From JAFALK01 sp042701975 (GTDB lineage Bacteria; Pseudomonadota; Gammaproteobacteria; Burkholderiales; Burkholderiaceae_C): a stretch of 64,000 nucleotides of DNA. Each line of letters begins with the position of its first letter. Positions within the stretch are counted from its first letter, which is position 1. Shown piece by piece: positions 1 to 11,926 of this stretch. Below the pieces are notes generated by a model. The model was not told the origin of the DNA, did no database searches, and was given only the letters and a program-made list of their open reading frames with translations. The stretch is from the NCBI GenBank assembly GCA_042701975.1, contig CP170561.1, positions 3,720,001 through 3,784,000 on the forward strand, in the 5' to 3' direction. Position numbers and translations under genes: made by a program.

Positions 1-543
1 CCGATGACGGGCATGTTGATCAAGCCCATCAGCCCGTCGCGCCTCTTCGATGCCGTCATTCAATTGCAGCACGGCGGCTCCGCAGAGAAATTGGCGCCGG
101 CAAGCAAGACCTTGAACTTGACCGAGTCCTTGCGGCCGATACGGGGCGTTCGCATCCTGCTGGTCGAGGACAACCCGATCAATCAGCAAGTGGCATGCGC
201 CTTCTTGTCCGTGGGCCAGCTGGAGGTCGATGTCGCGAGCAACGGCATTGAAGCGATTGAACGCATCAAGTCATCGCACTACGACGCGGTGTTGATGGAT
301 GTCCAGATGCCAGAGATGGACGGACTGACGGCCACGCGGCTGATTCGCAGCCTGCCGCAAGGCGCGCAACTTCCCATCATCGCAATGACGGCCGGAGCGA
401 CGGAGCGAGACATGCAGGAGTGCCTGGCTGCCGGCATGAACGCGCATCTGGGCAAACCCATCAACCCGAAGGAACTCGTGGCCACGCTGCTGATCTGGGC
501 CAGGCCGGCCCCCGAGGCCTTGCGGCCGGCTCTGCGCATCTGA
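1..543 (+). CDS. hybrid sensor histidine kinase, C-terminal part (receiver domains)
   Basis: The reading frame is open from the window edge, so only the last 180 residues are visible. The first ~20 residues (LIKPIS) look like the conserved Lys-Pro end of one receiver domain. After a linker a second, complete receiver domain follows (about residues 48-165): acidic pocket VEDN, phosphoacceptor Asp100 in MDVQMP, and the switch Lys152 in GKPIN. Two tandem receivers at the C-terminus are typical of large hybrid kinases. The kinase core and sensor lie upstream, so the signal cannot be read. The opposite-strand glycosyltransferase converges on it with 12 bp between stop codons. Confidence 0.85.
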   Translation, partial: PMTGMLIKPISPSRLFDAVIQLQHGGSAEKLAPASKTLNLTESLRPIRGVRILLVEDNPINQQVACAFLSVGQLEVDVASNGIEAIERIKSSHYDAVLMDVQMPEMDGLTATRLIRSLPQGAQLPIIAMTAGATERDMQECLAAGMNAHLGKPINPKELVATLLIWARPAPEALRPALRI

Positions 544-555
544 GCCTGTGGTCCA

Positions 556-1452
556 TCACCTCCGAATCGGCAACACCAGATGCCGCGTGTACGCCAGATA
601 GCTCAACCCTCCCGGATGGCACAGCGAACGCAGATGGGCCGTGAACGCCGGCCAGCGCCGGCCTTGCTGCAGGTGATAGGTGCTGAGCTCGTGCAGCAGC
701 CGCGTGTACTTGGTCAGCCAGACGTTGCGGACGGGCTGCGGGATGTCCAGCTTGATCAGCCGGGCCAGCGTGCCGGCCAGGCCCGCGTGGTACGCGTGGC
801 TCTTGGACAGCGAGCCTGCCGTGTCCTCGATGCTGAAGCCGGGTTCCATCAGGAACTGCAGCTTGGCCTTGGCCAGGCACAGGCGCAGCGCCAGACCGGT
901 CCACTCCAGGTGGCGGTCGTTGTGCTCGAAAAAGTGCTCACCGACCAGCGCCGTGCGATAGAGCCCCGCCACGGCGGACGGCAGCCAGTTGGAATACGCC
1001 AGGAGATGCAGCGCGCCTTCGAGCGATGAAGGTGCGGCCTCGATGGAATGCCATTGCTCGTCGCCGAGCGTGACGATGCCGTTGCTGATCACGCAGGCCA
1101 GTTCCTGATCGGCTTCGAGCGCGGCAATGCGTGCTGACAGCGCGCCGGGCAGGAAGTGATCGTCATCGTCCACGAAGCCGAAGTACTTCGTGTCAACCTG
1201 GCGGCGGCCATGGGCGCGGGCCTTGAGATAGTCGCCCACCGGCAGGCGCACGACCTTCACGTCCTCCCGGGAAGACCAATACGCGAACAGGCGTTCATCG
1301 ACGCGGGGTCCGTTCACCACCAGCAGCGGGCGCGCCGCGCCGTTGGACGATTCGAAGATGCTGTCGACCGCCCTTTTCAGGCTGTGCTCGCGCTGTCCTT
1401 CCATGGTGGTGGAAATGACGATGGATGCCAGCACGCCGGACGATTCCCGCAT
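556..1452 (-). CDS. family 2-like glycosyltransferase
   Basis: A 298-residue protein with a GT-A start: a beta strand (ASIVIST) at residues 9-15, a helix, then four consecutive acidic residues DDDD at 95-98 followed by HF, the expected metal/nucleotide-sugar site of GT2 enzymes. No membrane segments are obvious, so it is probably cytosolic or peripheral. The acceptor sugar cannot be predicted and no polysaccharide genes flank it. It runs convergently with the hybrid kinase. The sequence upstream of its start holds a long imperfect inverted repeat (1525-1587). The fold is fairly secure, the substrate unknown. Confidence 0.75.
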   Translation of the reverse strand: MRESSGVLASIVISTTMEGQREHSLKRAVDSIFESSNGAARPLLVVNGPRVDERLFAYWSSREDVKVVRLPVGDYLKARAHGRRQVDTKYFGFVDDDDHFLPGALSARIAALEADQELACVISNGIVTLGDEQWHSIEAAPSSLEGALHLLAYSNWLPSAVAGLYRTALVGEHFFEHNDRHLEWTGLALRLCLAKAKLQFLMEPGFSIEDTAGSLSKSHAYHAGLAGTLARLIKLDIPQPVRNVWLTKYTRLLHELSTYHLQQGRRWPAFTAHLRSLCHPGGLSYLAYTRHLVLPIRR

Positions 1453-1524
1453 GAACCCCTCTCCCAGAAAACGTTTTGATATTTGTCAGGGAATCATAGC
1501 GATGGCTTCTCGGAGATCGGGGCG

Positions 1525-1587
1525 GTTTTCACTCTGGATACCGCATTCGCGGGGGCTCGAATGGGTGTCCGAAAGCCCAGTGAAAAC
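1525..1587. repeat. long imperfect inverted repeat between two leftward genes
   Basis: GTTTTCACT (1525-1533) is perfectly complementary to AGTGAAAAC (1579-1587). Inside it, GGATACC plus CATTCG (1536-1549, one bulged base) pairs with CGAATGGGTGTCC (1558-1570) around an 8-base loop. About 20 pairs form in total. It lies between the stop of the LysR gene and the start of the glycosyltransferase gene. There is no T run, so it is not a standard intrinsic terminator. Confidence 0.6.
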
Positions 1588-1595
1588 GGCAGGCG

Positions 1596-2510
1596 TCAGG
1601 CCGGCGCAAACATCCCCATCCGCGCCCCGATCCAGGCCAGCAATTCATCGCCCGCCGCACCCAAAGGGCGCCCTGCCTTGACCAGCAGGCGCGCTTGCGC
1701 TCCCTGGAACAAGGGATGCTCGATCGGCACGGCAACCAGCGTGCCCGCGTCCAGCTCCCGCTGCGCGGCAAACGCGCCACTCAAGGTCACGAAGCGTCCG
1801 TCCGCGACGATCCGCTTCAGAGCCGTCAATGAATTCGTCACCAGCGTCGGCCGGATCTCGATGTTCTCGGAGAAGGCAACCATCTCGACGGCCTTGCCCA
1901 CGCCGAAGGCCGAGGGCATGAGCGCCAAGGGATGCTCCAGCAGATCTCGCACCGTCGCCGGGCCGCCGCGCACAGCCAGCGGGTGCTCCGGATGCATCAG
2001 CATCACGATCGGCTGGCGTGAACCGGCGCGCACCTCGACGGCGTCGTACGGCGGCGGGTTGTAGGCCAGACCGATGTGGGCCCGGGCCTCGGCGACGCTG
2101 GCCAGAAGGTCTTCGATGGAGAGCGTGTCGATGGCCACTTCGAGCTTCGGGTAGCGGGCGCAAAACTCGGCCAGCACCTGCTGGATCAGCACGTCCACGA
2201 AGCCCTCGCTGATCGCCAGCCGCACCTGGCCGTACTGCAGGCCTCTCATCGCCTGCAAGCGCTCATGCAGATGTTCCTGGTGCGAGCGATAGCCGCGCCA
2301 GAACTCCAGCAGGTGGTGCGCCGCCTCGGTCGGCTTGACGCCACGGGCCTCGCGCTCGAAGAGCTGCGTGTCCAGCTCGTCCTCCAGCAGTCGGATCTGC
2401 CGCGTGATGACGGAGGGCGCAGTGTTCAGGCTGTCGGCCGCGCCGCGGATCGAGCCTTGTTCATAGACCTCGCGGAAATAGCGCAGGCGCTGTTGGTTGA
2501 TCTCTCTCAT
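1596..2510 (-). CDS. LysR family transcriptional regulator
   Basis: From the start at 2510 (MREINQQRL) the protein is 304 residues. A winged HTH occupies about residues 4-63, with the LysR pattern of a recognition helix before LEDELDTQLFERE. A substrate-binding domain follows (about 92-300). A start 51 bp upstream (2561) is possible but adds a hydrophilic tail unusual for the family. The gene is divergent from the Tat-exported hydrolase at 2663, and the 152-bp gap contains an inverted repeat (2565-2590) suited to a LysR site. By analogy with other divergent LysR genes it probably controls the hydrolase-ohr-thioredoxin genes; the inducer is unknown. Confidence 0.85.
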   Translation of the reverse strand: MREINQQRLRYFREVYEQGSIRGAADSLNTAPSVITRQIRLLEDELDTQLFEREARGVKPTEAAHHLLEFWRGYRSHQEHLHERLQAMRGLQYGQVRLAISEGFVDVLIQQVLAEFCARYPKLEVAIDTLSIEDLLASVAEARAHIGLAYNPPPYDAVEVRAGSRQPIVMLMHPEHPLAVRGGPATVRDLLEHPLALMPSAFGVGKAVEMVAFSENIEIRPTLVTNSLTALKRIVADGRFVTLSGAFAAQRELDAGTLVAVPIEHPLFQGAQARLLVKAGRPLGAAGDELLAWIGARMGMFAPA

Positions 2511-2564
2511 CGCGGCCCTGCCTTCTGGTGTTGCGTCTTGCGCTGCCTCTTGTGTTGCCAAAGC

Positions 2565-2590
2565 AGCAACGAAGTGTGATTTTAGTTGCT
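2565..2590. promoter_or_regulatory. candidate LysR operator
   Basis: AGCAAC (2565-2570) and GTTGCT (2585-2590) form a perfect 6-bp inverted repeat separated by 14 AT-rich bases. It lies in the divergent promoter gap between the LysR gene and the hydrolase. Spacing and symmetry fit a LysR dimer site, but this is inference from one copy. Confidence 0.35.
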
Positions 2591-2662
2591 CTTGTTCGAT
2601 TTGTCTCGCAAACCGACCATAGCGACCAAGACAACAGCAATCACCACACCCAGGAGCCCACC

Positions 2663-3706
2663 ATGAACCTCGTCACCCCGTCCCGCCGCAGCTTCCTCAG
2701 CGCCAGCACTCTGGGCCTGGGCGCCCTGGCCAGTGCAGCGCTGCCTGGCGTGGCTCGTGCAGCCGCGGCCCTGGCCCCGCAAGCGCCCTCCTCCTTCGGC
2801 CCTGGTCTGGGCGCATTGCGCCAGATCGACGCCGGCCTGCTGAACGTCGGCTACGCGGACCTGGGTCCGGCGGACGGTCCGGCCGTCGTGCTGCTGCACG
2901 GCTGGCCGTACGACATCCACAGCTTCGTCGACGTGGCGCCGCTGCTGGTGCGCGCCGGCTATCGCGTCATCGTGCCGCACCTGCGCGGCCACGGCAGCAC
3001 GCGCTTCCTGTCCGATCAGACCTTTCGCAACGGCCAGCAGTCGGCTGTGGCCTTGGACATCGTCGCGCTGCTCGATGCGCTCAAGATCCCCAAGGCCGTT
3101 TTCGCCGCCTTCGACTGGGGCGCCCGCACGGCAGCCATCATCGCGGCGATGTTCCCGCAACGCTGTGAGGCGCTGGTCTCCGTCAGCGGCTACCTGATCG
3201 GCAACCGCGAGGCCATCAAGAACACGCCGCTACCGCCCGAGGCCGAGTTCGCCTGGTGGTACCAGTTCTACTTCGCCACCGAGCATGGCCGCGCCGGCTA
3301 TGAGAAGAACCGCAAGGCCTTTGCCAAGCTGATCTGGCGCACCGCTTCGCCCAAGTGGAATTTCGACGACGCCACCTTCGACCGCAGTGCCGCCTCGCTC
3401 GACAACCCCGACCACGTGGACGTCGTCATCCACAACTACCGCTGGCGCCAAGGCCTGGTCGATGGCGAAAGCCGCTACGACGCGCTGGAAGCCCGCCTGG
3501 CCGCCGGCCCGCAGATCGCCGTGCCGACCATCGTGCTCGAAGGCGATGCCAACGGCGCCCCGCACTTCGTCGGCGACGCGCCTTTTCGCAAGAAGTTCAC
3601 CGGCAAGTACGACTACCGGCTGCTCACGGGCGGCATCGGCCACAACCTGCCGCAGGAGGCGCCCGCCGCTTTCGCGCAGGCCGTGCTCGACGTCACGCGT
3701 CTTTGA
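2663..3706 (+). CDS. Tat-exported alpha/beta hydrolase, epoxide hydrolase/dehalogenase-like
   Basis: A 347-residue protein. The start at 2663 is preceded by CAGGAG and gives a twin-arginine signal (RRSFLS, residues 8-13) with a hydrophobic stretch and an Ala-rich cleavage region near residue 33. The alpha/beta hydrolase fold follows: oxyanion HGW near residue 81, a nucleophile elbow with Asp151 in FDWG rather than Ser (as in epoxide hydrolases and haloalkane dehalogenases), and a C-terminal His in GGIGHNLP. It probably acts in the periplasm. It is followed by an Ohr-type peroxidase and a thioredoxin-like protein, so a peroxide or reactive-organic detoxification role is plausible. The exact substrate is unknown. 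Confidence 0.8.
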   Translation: MNLVTPSRRSFLSASTLGLGALASAALPGVARAAAALAPQAPSSFGPGLGALRQIDAGLLNVGYADLGPADGPAVVLLHGWPYDIHSFVDVAPLLVRAGYRVIVPHLRGHGSTRFLSDQTFRNGQQSAVALDIVALLDALKIPKAVFAAFDWGARTAAIIAAMFPQRCEALVSVSGYLIGNREAIKNTPLPPEAEFAWWYQFYFATEHGRAGYEKNRKAFAKLIWRTASPKWNFDDATFDRSAASLDNPDHVDVVIHNYRWRQGLVDGESRYDALEARLAAGPQIAVPTIVLEGDANGAPHFVGDAPFRKKFTGKYDYRLLTGGIGHNLPQEAPAAFAQAVLDVTRL

Positions 3707-3746
3707 AACTCACTCACCCCACCCCACTCACAAAGGAGTCTTCAGC

Positions 3747-4163
3747 ATGTCCCGCATCGACCAAGTTCTCTACACCGGCCGTACCCAGACCCGTGGCGGC
3801 CGCGACGGCAGCGCCCGCAGCGACGACGGCCGTCTCGACCTGCGCCTGAGCCCGCCCGGCAGCGCCGGCAACGGCACCAACCCCGAGCAGCTGTTCGCCG
3901 CTGGGTGGTCCGCTTGCTTCATCGGCGCGATGGGCCGCGTCGCGCGCGAACGCGGCGTCACGATGCCGGCCGACGTGACGGTGAACGCCGAAGTCGACCT
4001 CGGCACCGGCGAGGGTGGCTTCTTCCTGCAGGCACGGCTGAACGTCAGCCTGCCCGGCCTCGACCCGGAAGTTGCGCGCGCGCTGATCGAAGGCGCCCAC
4101 GGCGTCTGCCCGTATTCCAAGGCGACCCGCGGCAACATCGACGTCGAACTCTCGTTGGCCTAA
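3747..4163 (+). CDS. OsmC/Ohr family organic hydroperoxide resistance protein
   Basis: A 138-residue protein with a strong ribosome site (AAAGGAG) ahead of 3747. It carries both Ohr catalytic cysteines, Cys57 in SACF and Cys121 in GVCPYSKATRGN, plus the glutamate of NPEQLF. Length and motifs match Ohr, which reduces organic and fatty-acid hydroperoxides with lipoyl-protein reductant in the cytoplasm. It sits 40 bp after the Tat hydrolase and 4 bp before the thioredoxin-like gene, probably in one transcript. OhrR is not adjacent; the upstream LysR is the candidate regulator. Within OsmC/Ohr, the C-terminal VCPYSKATRGN favours Ohr. Confidence 0.9.
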   Translation: MSRIDQVLYTGRTQTRGGRDGSARSDDGRLDLRLSPPGSAGNGTNPEQLFAAGWSACFIGAMGRVARERGVTMPADVTVNAEVDLGTGEGGFFLQARLNVSLPGLDPEVARALIEGAHGVCPYSKATRGNIDVELSLA

Positions 4164-4167
4164 CGCC

Positions 4168-5241
4168 ATGCTGACGCGCACCCTGCACCTTGTTCGCGCG
4201 ACCGCTGCAGCCCTGGCTTTGCTTGCGGCGCTGCCGGGGCCGGCCCATGCCGATTGGTTCGGTTCCGGCGATGTCGAACGCCCCCTGCCCTCGCTCGACG
4301 GCGCCACGACCTGGATCAACTCGCCCCCGCTGGATGCCAAGGCCTTGCGCGGCAAGGTCGTGCTGGTGGATTTCTGGACCTATTCCTGCATCAACTGCCT
4401 GCGCACCCTGCCCTATGTGAAAGCGTGGGCGCAGAAGTACGGCCCGCAAGGCCTCGTCGTGATCGGCGTGCACACACCGGAGTTCGACTTCGAGCGCTCG
4501 ACCGACAACGTGCAGCGCGCCGTCCGCGACTTGCAGATCAGCTACCCGGTCGCGGTGGACAGCCGACAGGTGCTGTGGAACGCCTTCGGCACGCGCGCTT
4601 GGCCGAGCCTGTACTTCGTGGACGCCAAAGGCCAGATCCGTTCGCGCCAGCTCGGCGAGGGCCGCTACGACCAGGCCGAGCGCATGATCCAGCAGCTGCT
4701 GCGCGAAGCGGGCCAGTCGAAGGTGCCGAACGACCTGGTCTCCCCCCAGGCTCTGGGCACGCAGGCGCCGGCCGGTCGCTTCGAGCCGGTGTCGAACGAA
4801 ACCTATCTGGGCTGGGAGCAAGCGCAGGGCTTCACCTCGCCGTCCGGCGGCCTGGGCACCGGCGGGCCTCGCAGTTACGTGCCCGCGCGCAAGCTCGACC
4901 TGAATCAGTGGACCTTGTCCGGCCGTTGGAGCGTGGAGGCTCAGCAGATCACTTCGGCGCAGGCAGGCAGCACCATCGCCTATCGCTTCCGTGCGCGAGA
5001 CCTGCACTTGGTGCTCGGCCCTGGCCGCGACGGTCGCCCGGTGCGGTTCAAGATCCGCGTCGACGGCCAACCGCCCGGCGCCGACCACGGCAGCGACGTG
5101 GCCGCTGATGGCAGCGGCACGGTCGATGCCTACCGCCTCTACCAACTGGTGCGCCAATCCTCCGGCGAAGCGCGCGAGCGGCTGTTCGAGATCGAACTCC
5201 TCGACGAAGGCGTGAGGGCCAACGCGTTCACCTTCGGCTGA
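4168..5241 (+). CDS. periplasmic thioredoxin-like protein (DipZ C-terminal type)
   Basis: A 357-residue protein with a cleavable signal peptide (residues 1-28, AHA|DW). A thioredoxin fold (about 45-190) carries the SCINC active site, Cys74 and Cys77, the signature of the periplasmic domain of DipZ-type proteins, and a following cis-Pro region (RAWPSLYF). Residues ~205-357 form the extra beta-rich domain found at the end of DipZ. The transmembrane CcdA-like half of DipZ is absent, so reducing power must come from another protein. It starts 4 bp after the Ohr gene, so the two are coupled. A weak GGGCC/GGCCC pair followed by five T lies over its stop. Confidence 0.85.
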   Translation: MLTRTLHLVRATAAALALLAALPGPAHADWFGSGDVERPLPSLDGATTWINSPPLDAKALRGKVVLVDFWTYSCINCLRTLPYVKAWAQKYGPQGLVVIGVHTPEFDFERSTDNVQRAVRDLQISYPVAVDSRQVLWNAFGTRAWPSLYFVDAKGQIRSRQLGEGRYDQAERMIQQLLREAGQSKVPNDLVSPQALGTQAPAGRFEPVSNETYLGWEQAQGFTSPSGGLGTGGPRSYVPARKLDLNQWTLSGRWSVEAQQITSAQAGSTIAYRFRARDLHLVLGPGRDGRPVRFKIRVDGQPPGADHGSDVAADGSGTVDAYRLYQLVRQSSGEARERLFEIELLDEGVRANAFTFG

Positions 5242-5479
5242 TCGGCCCCTTTTTGCTTTCGCGTTTGGCAATAGCAGACGCGCTCGAAAGTGGATTCGCC
5301 GTTCGGGCCCGCGTCTCCTCAATCCGCGGCTGCCGCTGCCCGCGCGGCGGTGCATCGACCACCTGAGCGCGCCGGCAGATACGACGGGCTGAACCGCGCG
5401 GCAGTGCCGGAAGTCACCCTGGTTTTCAGCCGGCGTTGCCGTATGCTCGCCGGCTTTTCCAGCTTCGAGTTCTTGCCTC

Positions 5480-8752
<3,273 letters not shown>

Positions 8753-8755
8753 GAA

Positions 8756-10408
8756 GTGAAACGCCGCACCCTGCTGACCGCCGCCTGTGCGGCTTTGCTG
8801 AGCGCCTGTGCTGCACAGGCTCCCGTTGTTCAAGCACCGCCGCAGGCTGCGCCAGCAGCCAAGCCGCGTCTCGTCGTCTTCATCGCCGTCGACGGCCTGC
8901 CCATGCGCCAGGTGATGAACGAGCGCGCGCGCTTTGCGCCGGACGGCTTTCGCCGCTTCCTCGACCAGGGCGCCTGGTATTCCGACGCCCACTACAGCCA
9001 TGGCTACACCGTCACTGCCGCCGGCCACGCCACCATGCTCACGGGCGCCCCGCCCTACCGCAGCGGCGTGATCGGCAACGAGTGGCGCGATCCGCAAACC
9101 TTCGACGCCGTCTACTGCACCGGCGATGCCGAGCACCAGTACATCGGCGAGACGACGGCCAAGCTGGCCGGCACCAGCCCCAAGAACCTGAAAGCCGAAA
9201 CCGTCGGCGACGTGCTGCGCAAGGCGCAGCCGGCCTCCAAGGTCATCGCCATCTCCGGCAAGGACCGCGGCGCCATCCTGCCCGGCGGCCACCTGGGCAC
9301 GGCCTACATGTACATGGGCGCCACCGGCCACTTCGCCAGCAGCGACTACTACCTGCCCCGGCATCCGAAGTGGGTGGAGGACTTCAATGCCTCCGGCGCT
9401 GCTGCAGCCTACTTCGGCCGCGAATGGGCGCCTCTGGCCAAGGACAGCACCGCCGCCGGCTGGGACCAGCCTTGGCAGAACGACGCCGGCAACGGCCGCA
9501 GCCTGCCCGTGAAAATCACCGGCGGCCTTCAGCAACCCGGCCCGAAGTTCTACGCCGCCTTGCTGCCCTCGCCTTACGCCGATGCGCTCTCGCTCGACTT
9601 CGCCCGCGCCGCCATTTCCGGCGAACAGCTGGGCACCGATGACAAAACAGACATCCTGACCATCAGCCTCTCTGGCCACGATTACGTCAACCACAGCTTC
9701 GGCCCAGAGTCGCGCATGTCGCAGGAGCACCTGCTGCAGCTCGACCTGCTGCTGCAGGCCTTCTTCCAGGATCTGGACCAGCGTATCGGCCGGGACCACT
9801 ACGTCGCCATGTTGACTGCCGACCACGGCTTTGGTGACACGCCGGAGTGGAGCAAGCTGCAAGGCCGCGATGCCGGCCGCGTTGCGCCCGCCACGGTCGC
9901 CAAGGCCATGGAAGACGCGCTCGCGCAGCGCTTCGGCGCCGGCCCGTGGCTGCGCGGCATGTCCGCCATGGGTTATCTGTTCGACGAGCAGAAGATCCGC
10001 GCGGCCGGCCTCGACCAGGACGCCGTCTACACCGTCGCCCGCGACGCTGCCAAGACCGTGCCCGGCATCGCCACCGCCTTCACTCGCACTGAGCTGGCCG
10101 GCAGCAACACCAGCGATCCCGTGCTCAACGCCATGCGCAAGTCCTGGGATCCGCAGCGCGCGGCACCGCTGCAGATCGTGATCAAGCCCTATTGGCTGCT
10201 CTCCAGCAGCTCACGCGGCGCCAGCCATGGCACGCCTTGGGACTACGACACGCATGTGCCCCTGCTAGCCTGGGGACCGCAGTGGCTGGGTCGAGGCGAG
10301 GTGAAGACGCGCGTGGGCGTGGTGGACATCGCGCCGACGCTGTCGCGCATCCTCGACCTGCGCCTGCCGGACCGCTCCGAAGGCCAGGTGCTGCCCAGGC
10401 CGCGCTGA
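8756..10408 (+). CDS. lipoprotein alkaline phosphatase/phosphodiesterase (PafA-like)
   Basis: A 550-residue protein with a GTG start at 8756, preceded by GAGAA and translationally coupled to the upstream gene. The N-terminus is a lipoprotein signal with lipobox LSAC (Cys18). Metal-site motifs of the type I phosphodiesterase / PafA family follow: the IAVDGL strand near residue 42, the nucleophile region TVTAAGHATMLTG, SGKDRGAI, SLSGHDYVNH and TADHGFGD. It is probably anchored in the outer membrane or periplasm and hydrolyses phosphomonoesters. Pairing with an amidohydrolase suggests joint processing of an organic nutrient, which is speculation. Confidence 0.88.
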   Translation: MKRRTLLTAACAALLSACAAQAPVVQAPPQAAPAAKPRLVVFIAVDGLPMRQVMNERARFAPDGFRRFLDQGAWYSDAHYSHGYTVTAAGHATMLTGAPPYRSGVIGNEWRDPQTFDAVYCTGDAEHQYIGETTAKLAGTSPKNLKAETVGDVLRKAQPASKVIAISGKDRGAILPGGHLGTAYMYMGATGHFASSDYYLPRHPKWVEDFNASGAAAAYFGREWAPLAKDSTAAGWDQPWQNDAGNGRSLPVKITGGLQQPGPKFYAALLPSPYADALSLDFARAAISGEQLGTDDKTDILTISLSGHDYVNHSFGPESRMSQEHLLQLDLLLQAFFQDLDQRIGRDHYVAMLTADHGFGDTPEWSKLQGRDAGRVAPATVAKAMEDALAQRFGAGPWLRGMSAMGYLFDEQKIRAAGLDQDAVYTVARDAAKTVPGIATAFTRTELAGSNTSDPVLNAMRKSWDPQRAAPLQIVIKPYWLLSSSSRGASHGTPWDYDTHVPLLAWGPQWLGRGEVKTRVGVVDIAPTLSRILDLRLPDRSEGQVLPRPR

Positions 10409-10417
10409 ACGCCTCGC

Positions 10418-11212
10418 TCAGGGCTTGCTGCCGCCTCGGCACGGGCCCGCTTCAGGGCTGCGCACCGCGCGGCACATTTCCAGCCAGAAGCGCCGCGTGA
10501 ATTCCGGATACCGCTGCGCGAAGGCGCGATTGACCGGCGCGTAGTACCAGGGCTGCAGCAAGGCCGGCTCCAGACGGCGCAAGAGCTTGCGCGTTTCCTC
10601 CGGCTGGCCGGCCACGGCCGGATCGGGCAACACGACGGCGACGTGCCGGCCGCTGAGCAGCTTGCTCAGCGCGTTGGGCGTGTCGATGGCCTTGTCGATG
10701 GCCCAGCCCTTCTCATGCGCCAGCGCCTCGACGGCGTTCACCGGCGAGATCCCCACGGTCATCCCGGGCGGTCCGCTGAGCGCCTTGCCGTCCCAGGACA
10801 CCCGGTGCTCGTCCTTGAGCACGTAGATCGAATAGCTGCTGCGGAAGTAGCCCAGCTGCGGATCCAGCGCGTCGTCCAGCAGCGGCAGGGCGGCGCTGTT
10901 CAACAGGTCCTGGTCCACCAGGGCCACGGCCCAGATGTCGATGCCGCCTTGCTTCAACTCCTGGCGCCCGCGCCGGATCGGCATGGGCCGCAGGTCCATG
11001 GTCGTCTTGCAGCCGCTGTTCGCTATCGAGGAACGCACGGCATCCACCAGCGGACCGGTCGCGATGCCGGTCTTGCCCACGCCATACAGCAAGGGCCGCA
11101 ACTCGTAATCAATGATGCCCACGTGCACGTGGGCCGGGCAAGCCGGCTGCGCTCCTGCCGCGCAGGAAACCGCTGCAAGACAAAGACCCATGCCGAGTGC
11201 CAGTGTTTTCAC
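10418..11212 (-). CDS. periplasmic solute-binding protein (family 3-like)
   Basis: About 264 residues from a GTG at 11212, or 257 from the ATG at 11191. The GTG gives a full signal peptide (KTLALGMGLCLAAVSCAAGA, cut before QPAC). The body resembles amino-acid-type binding proteins: an initial VGIIDYELRPLLY strand, TGPLVDAVRSS helix, and a hinge near GMTVGISPVNAVEAL. Four cysteines are present in the mature protein. No ABC permease or ATPase is adjacent, so it may be an orphan receptor or scavenger. It converges on the phosphatase gene with a 9-bp gap. The start codon is uncertain because no ribosome site is clear. Confidence 0.65.
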   Translation of the reverse strand: MKTLALGMGLCLAAVSCAAGAQPACPAHVHVGIIDYELRPLLYGVGKTGIATGPLVDAVRSSIANSGCKTTMDLRPMPIRRGRQELKQGGIDIWAVALVDQDLLNSAALPLLDDALDPQLGYFRSSYSIYVLKDEHRVSWDGKALSGPPGMTVGISPVNAVEALAHEKGWAIDKAIDTPNALSKLLSGRHVAVVLPDPAVAGQPEETRKLLRRLEPALLQPWYYAPVNRAFAQRYPEFTRRFWLEMCRAVRSPEAGPCRGGSKP

Positions 11213-11259
11213 CGCAGCATTGTGTGCGGATATCGCGTCGCCATGGGACGAAGTAGGCT

Positions 11260-11910
11260 TCAGCCCTGCGGCGCGTTGATCGCCAGCTGCGCCGCAAAGG
11301 CACGCTGGTAAGCCGGACGCGCCTCGCCGCGGGCCACATAGGCCGCCAGCGTCGGATGCTCGTTCAGCAGACCCGAGGGCTTGAGCCGCAGCAGCACTGA
11401 AACCATCATCAGGTCTCCCGCGCTGAAGTCGCCTTCCAGCCATTCGGCCTCATCGAGCCGCGCAGCCAGCAACTTCAGGCGCTGGTGAATGCGATCCACC
11501 ACCACCGGCATGCGCGCCTCAGCCCAAGGCTGCTTGGCTTCGATGATCCTGGCGACGACGAGATCCAGGATCGGCGGCTCCACCGAGCTGAGCGCTGCGA
11601 AGGTCCACATCTTTGCGCGTGCTCTGGCGATCGGGTCTTGCGGCAGCAGGCCGTCGTGATGCTCAGCGAGATGCAGAACGATCGCGCCGGATTCGAACAG
11701 CGTCAGTTCGCCTTCCTCGTAGGTCGGGATCTGGCCGAAGGGATGCAAGGCCAGGTGCGCCGGCTCCTTCATCGCGGCGAAGGACACCAGGCGGACGTCG
11801 TAGGGTTGCCCCACTTCTTCGAGCGCCCATCGCACGCGGCAATCGCGGGCCAGGCCCTTGCCGCCGTCGGGCGAGCGTTCGAAGGCAGTGATCGTGATGG
11901 TCATCGACAT
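11260..11910 (-). CDS. glutathione S-transferase family protein
   Basis: A 216-residue protein. The N-terminal thioredoxin-like domain (1-80) has the GST pattern: ITITAFERSPDGG, then the cis-Pro region GQIPTYEEGELTLFESGAI, where Glu-Ser binds the glutathione gamma-glutamate. The C-terminal all-helical domain (90-210) contains FSAGDLMMVSVL, matching the conserved N-capping box. It is cytosolic and probably conjugates or reduces small electrophiles. A ribosome site (GGAGGG) lies just upstream, and a 9-bp tandem repeat lies 16 bp upstream of the start. Confidence 0.9.
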   Translation of the reverse strand: MSMTITITAFERSPDGGKGLARDCRVRWALEEVGQPYDVRLVSFAAMKEPAHLALHPFGQIPTYEEGELTLFESGAIVLHLAEHHDGLLPQDPIARARAKMWTFAALSSVEPPILDLVVARIIEAKQPWAEARMPVVVDRIHQRLKLLAARLDEAEWLEGDFSAGDLMMVSVLLRLKPSGLLNEHPTLAAYVARGEARPAYQRAFAAQLAINAPQG

Positions 11911-11926
11911 GTCTCCCTCCGCGTAG

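Noticed and set aside
2528..2662. Upstream ATG at 2528 as start of the Tat hydrolase
   Set aside because: It would place 45 hydrophilic residues before the twin-arginine signal; the ATG at 2663 has a good ribosome site.
5216..5253. GGGCC/GGCCC pair followed by five T as terminator of the thioredoxin-like gene
   Set aside because: Stem of only 5 bp with a 23-base loop; too weak to call, though mentioned in the gene entry.
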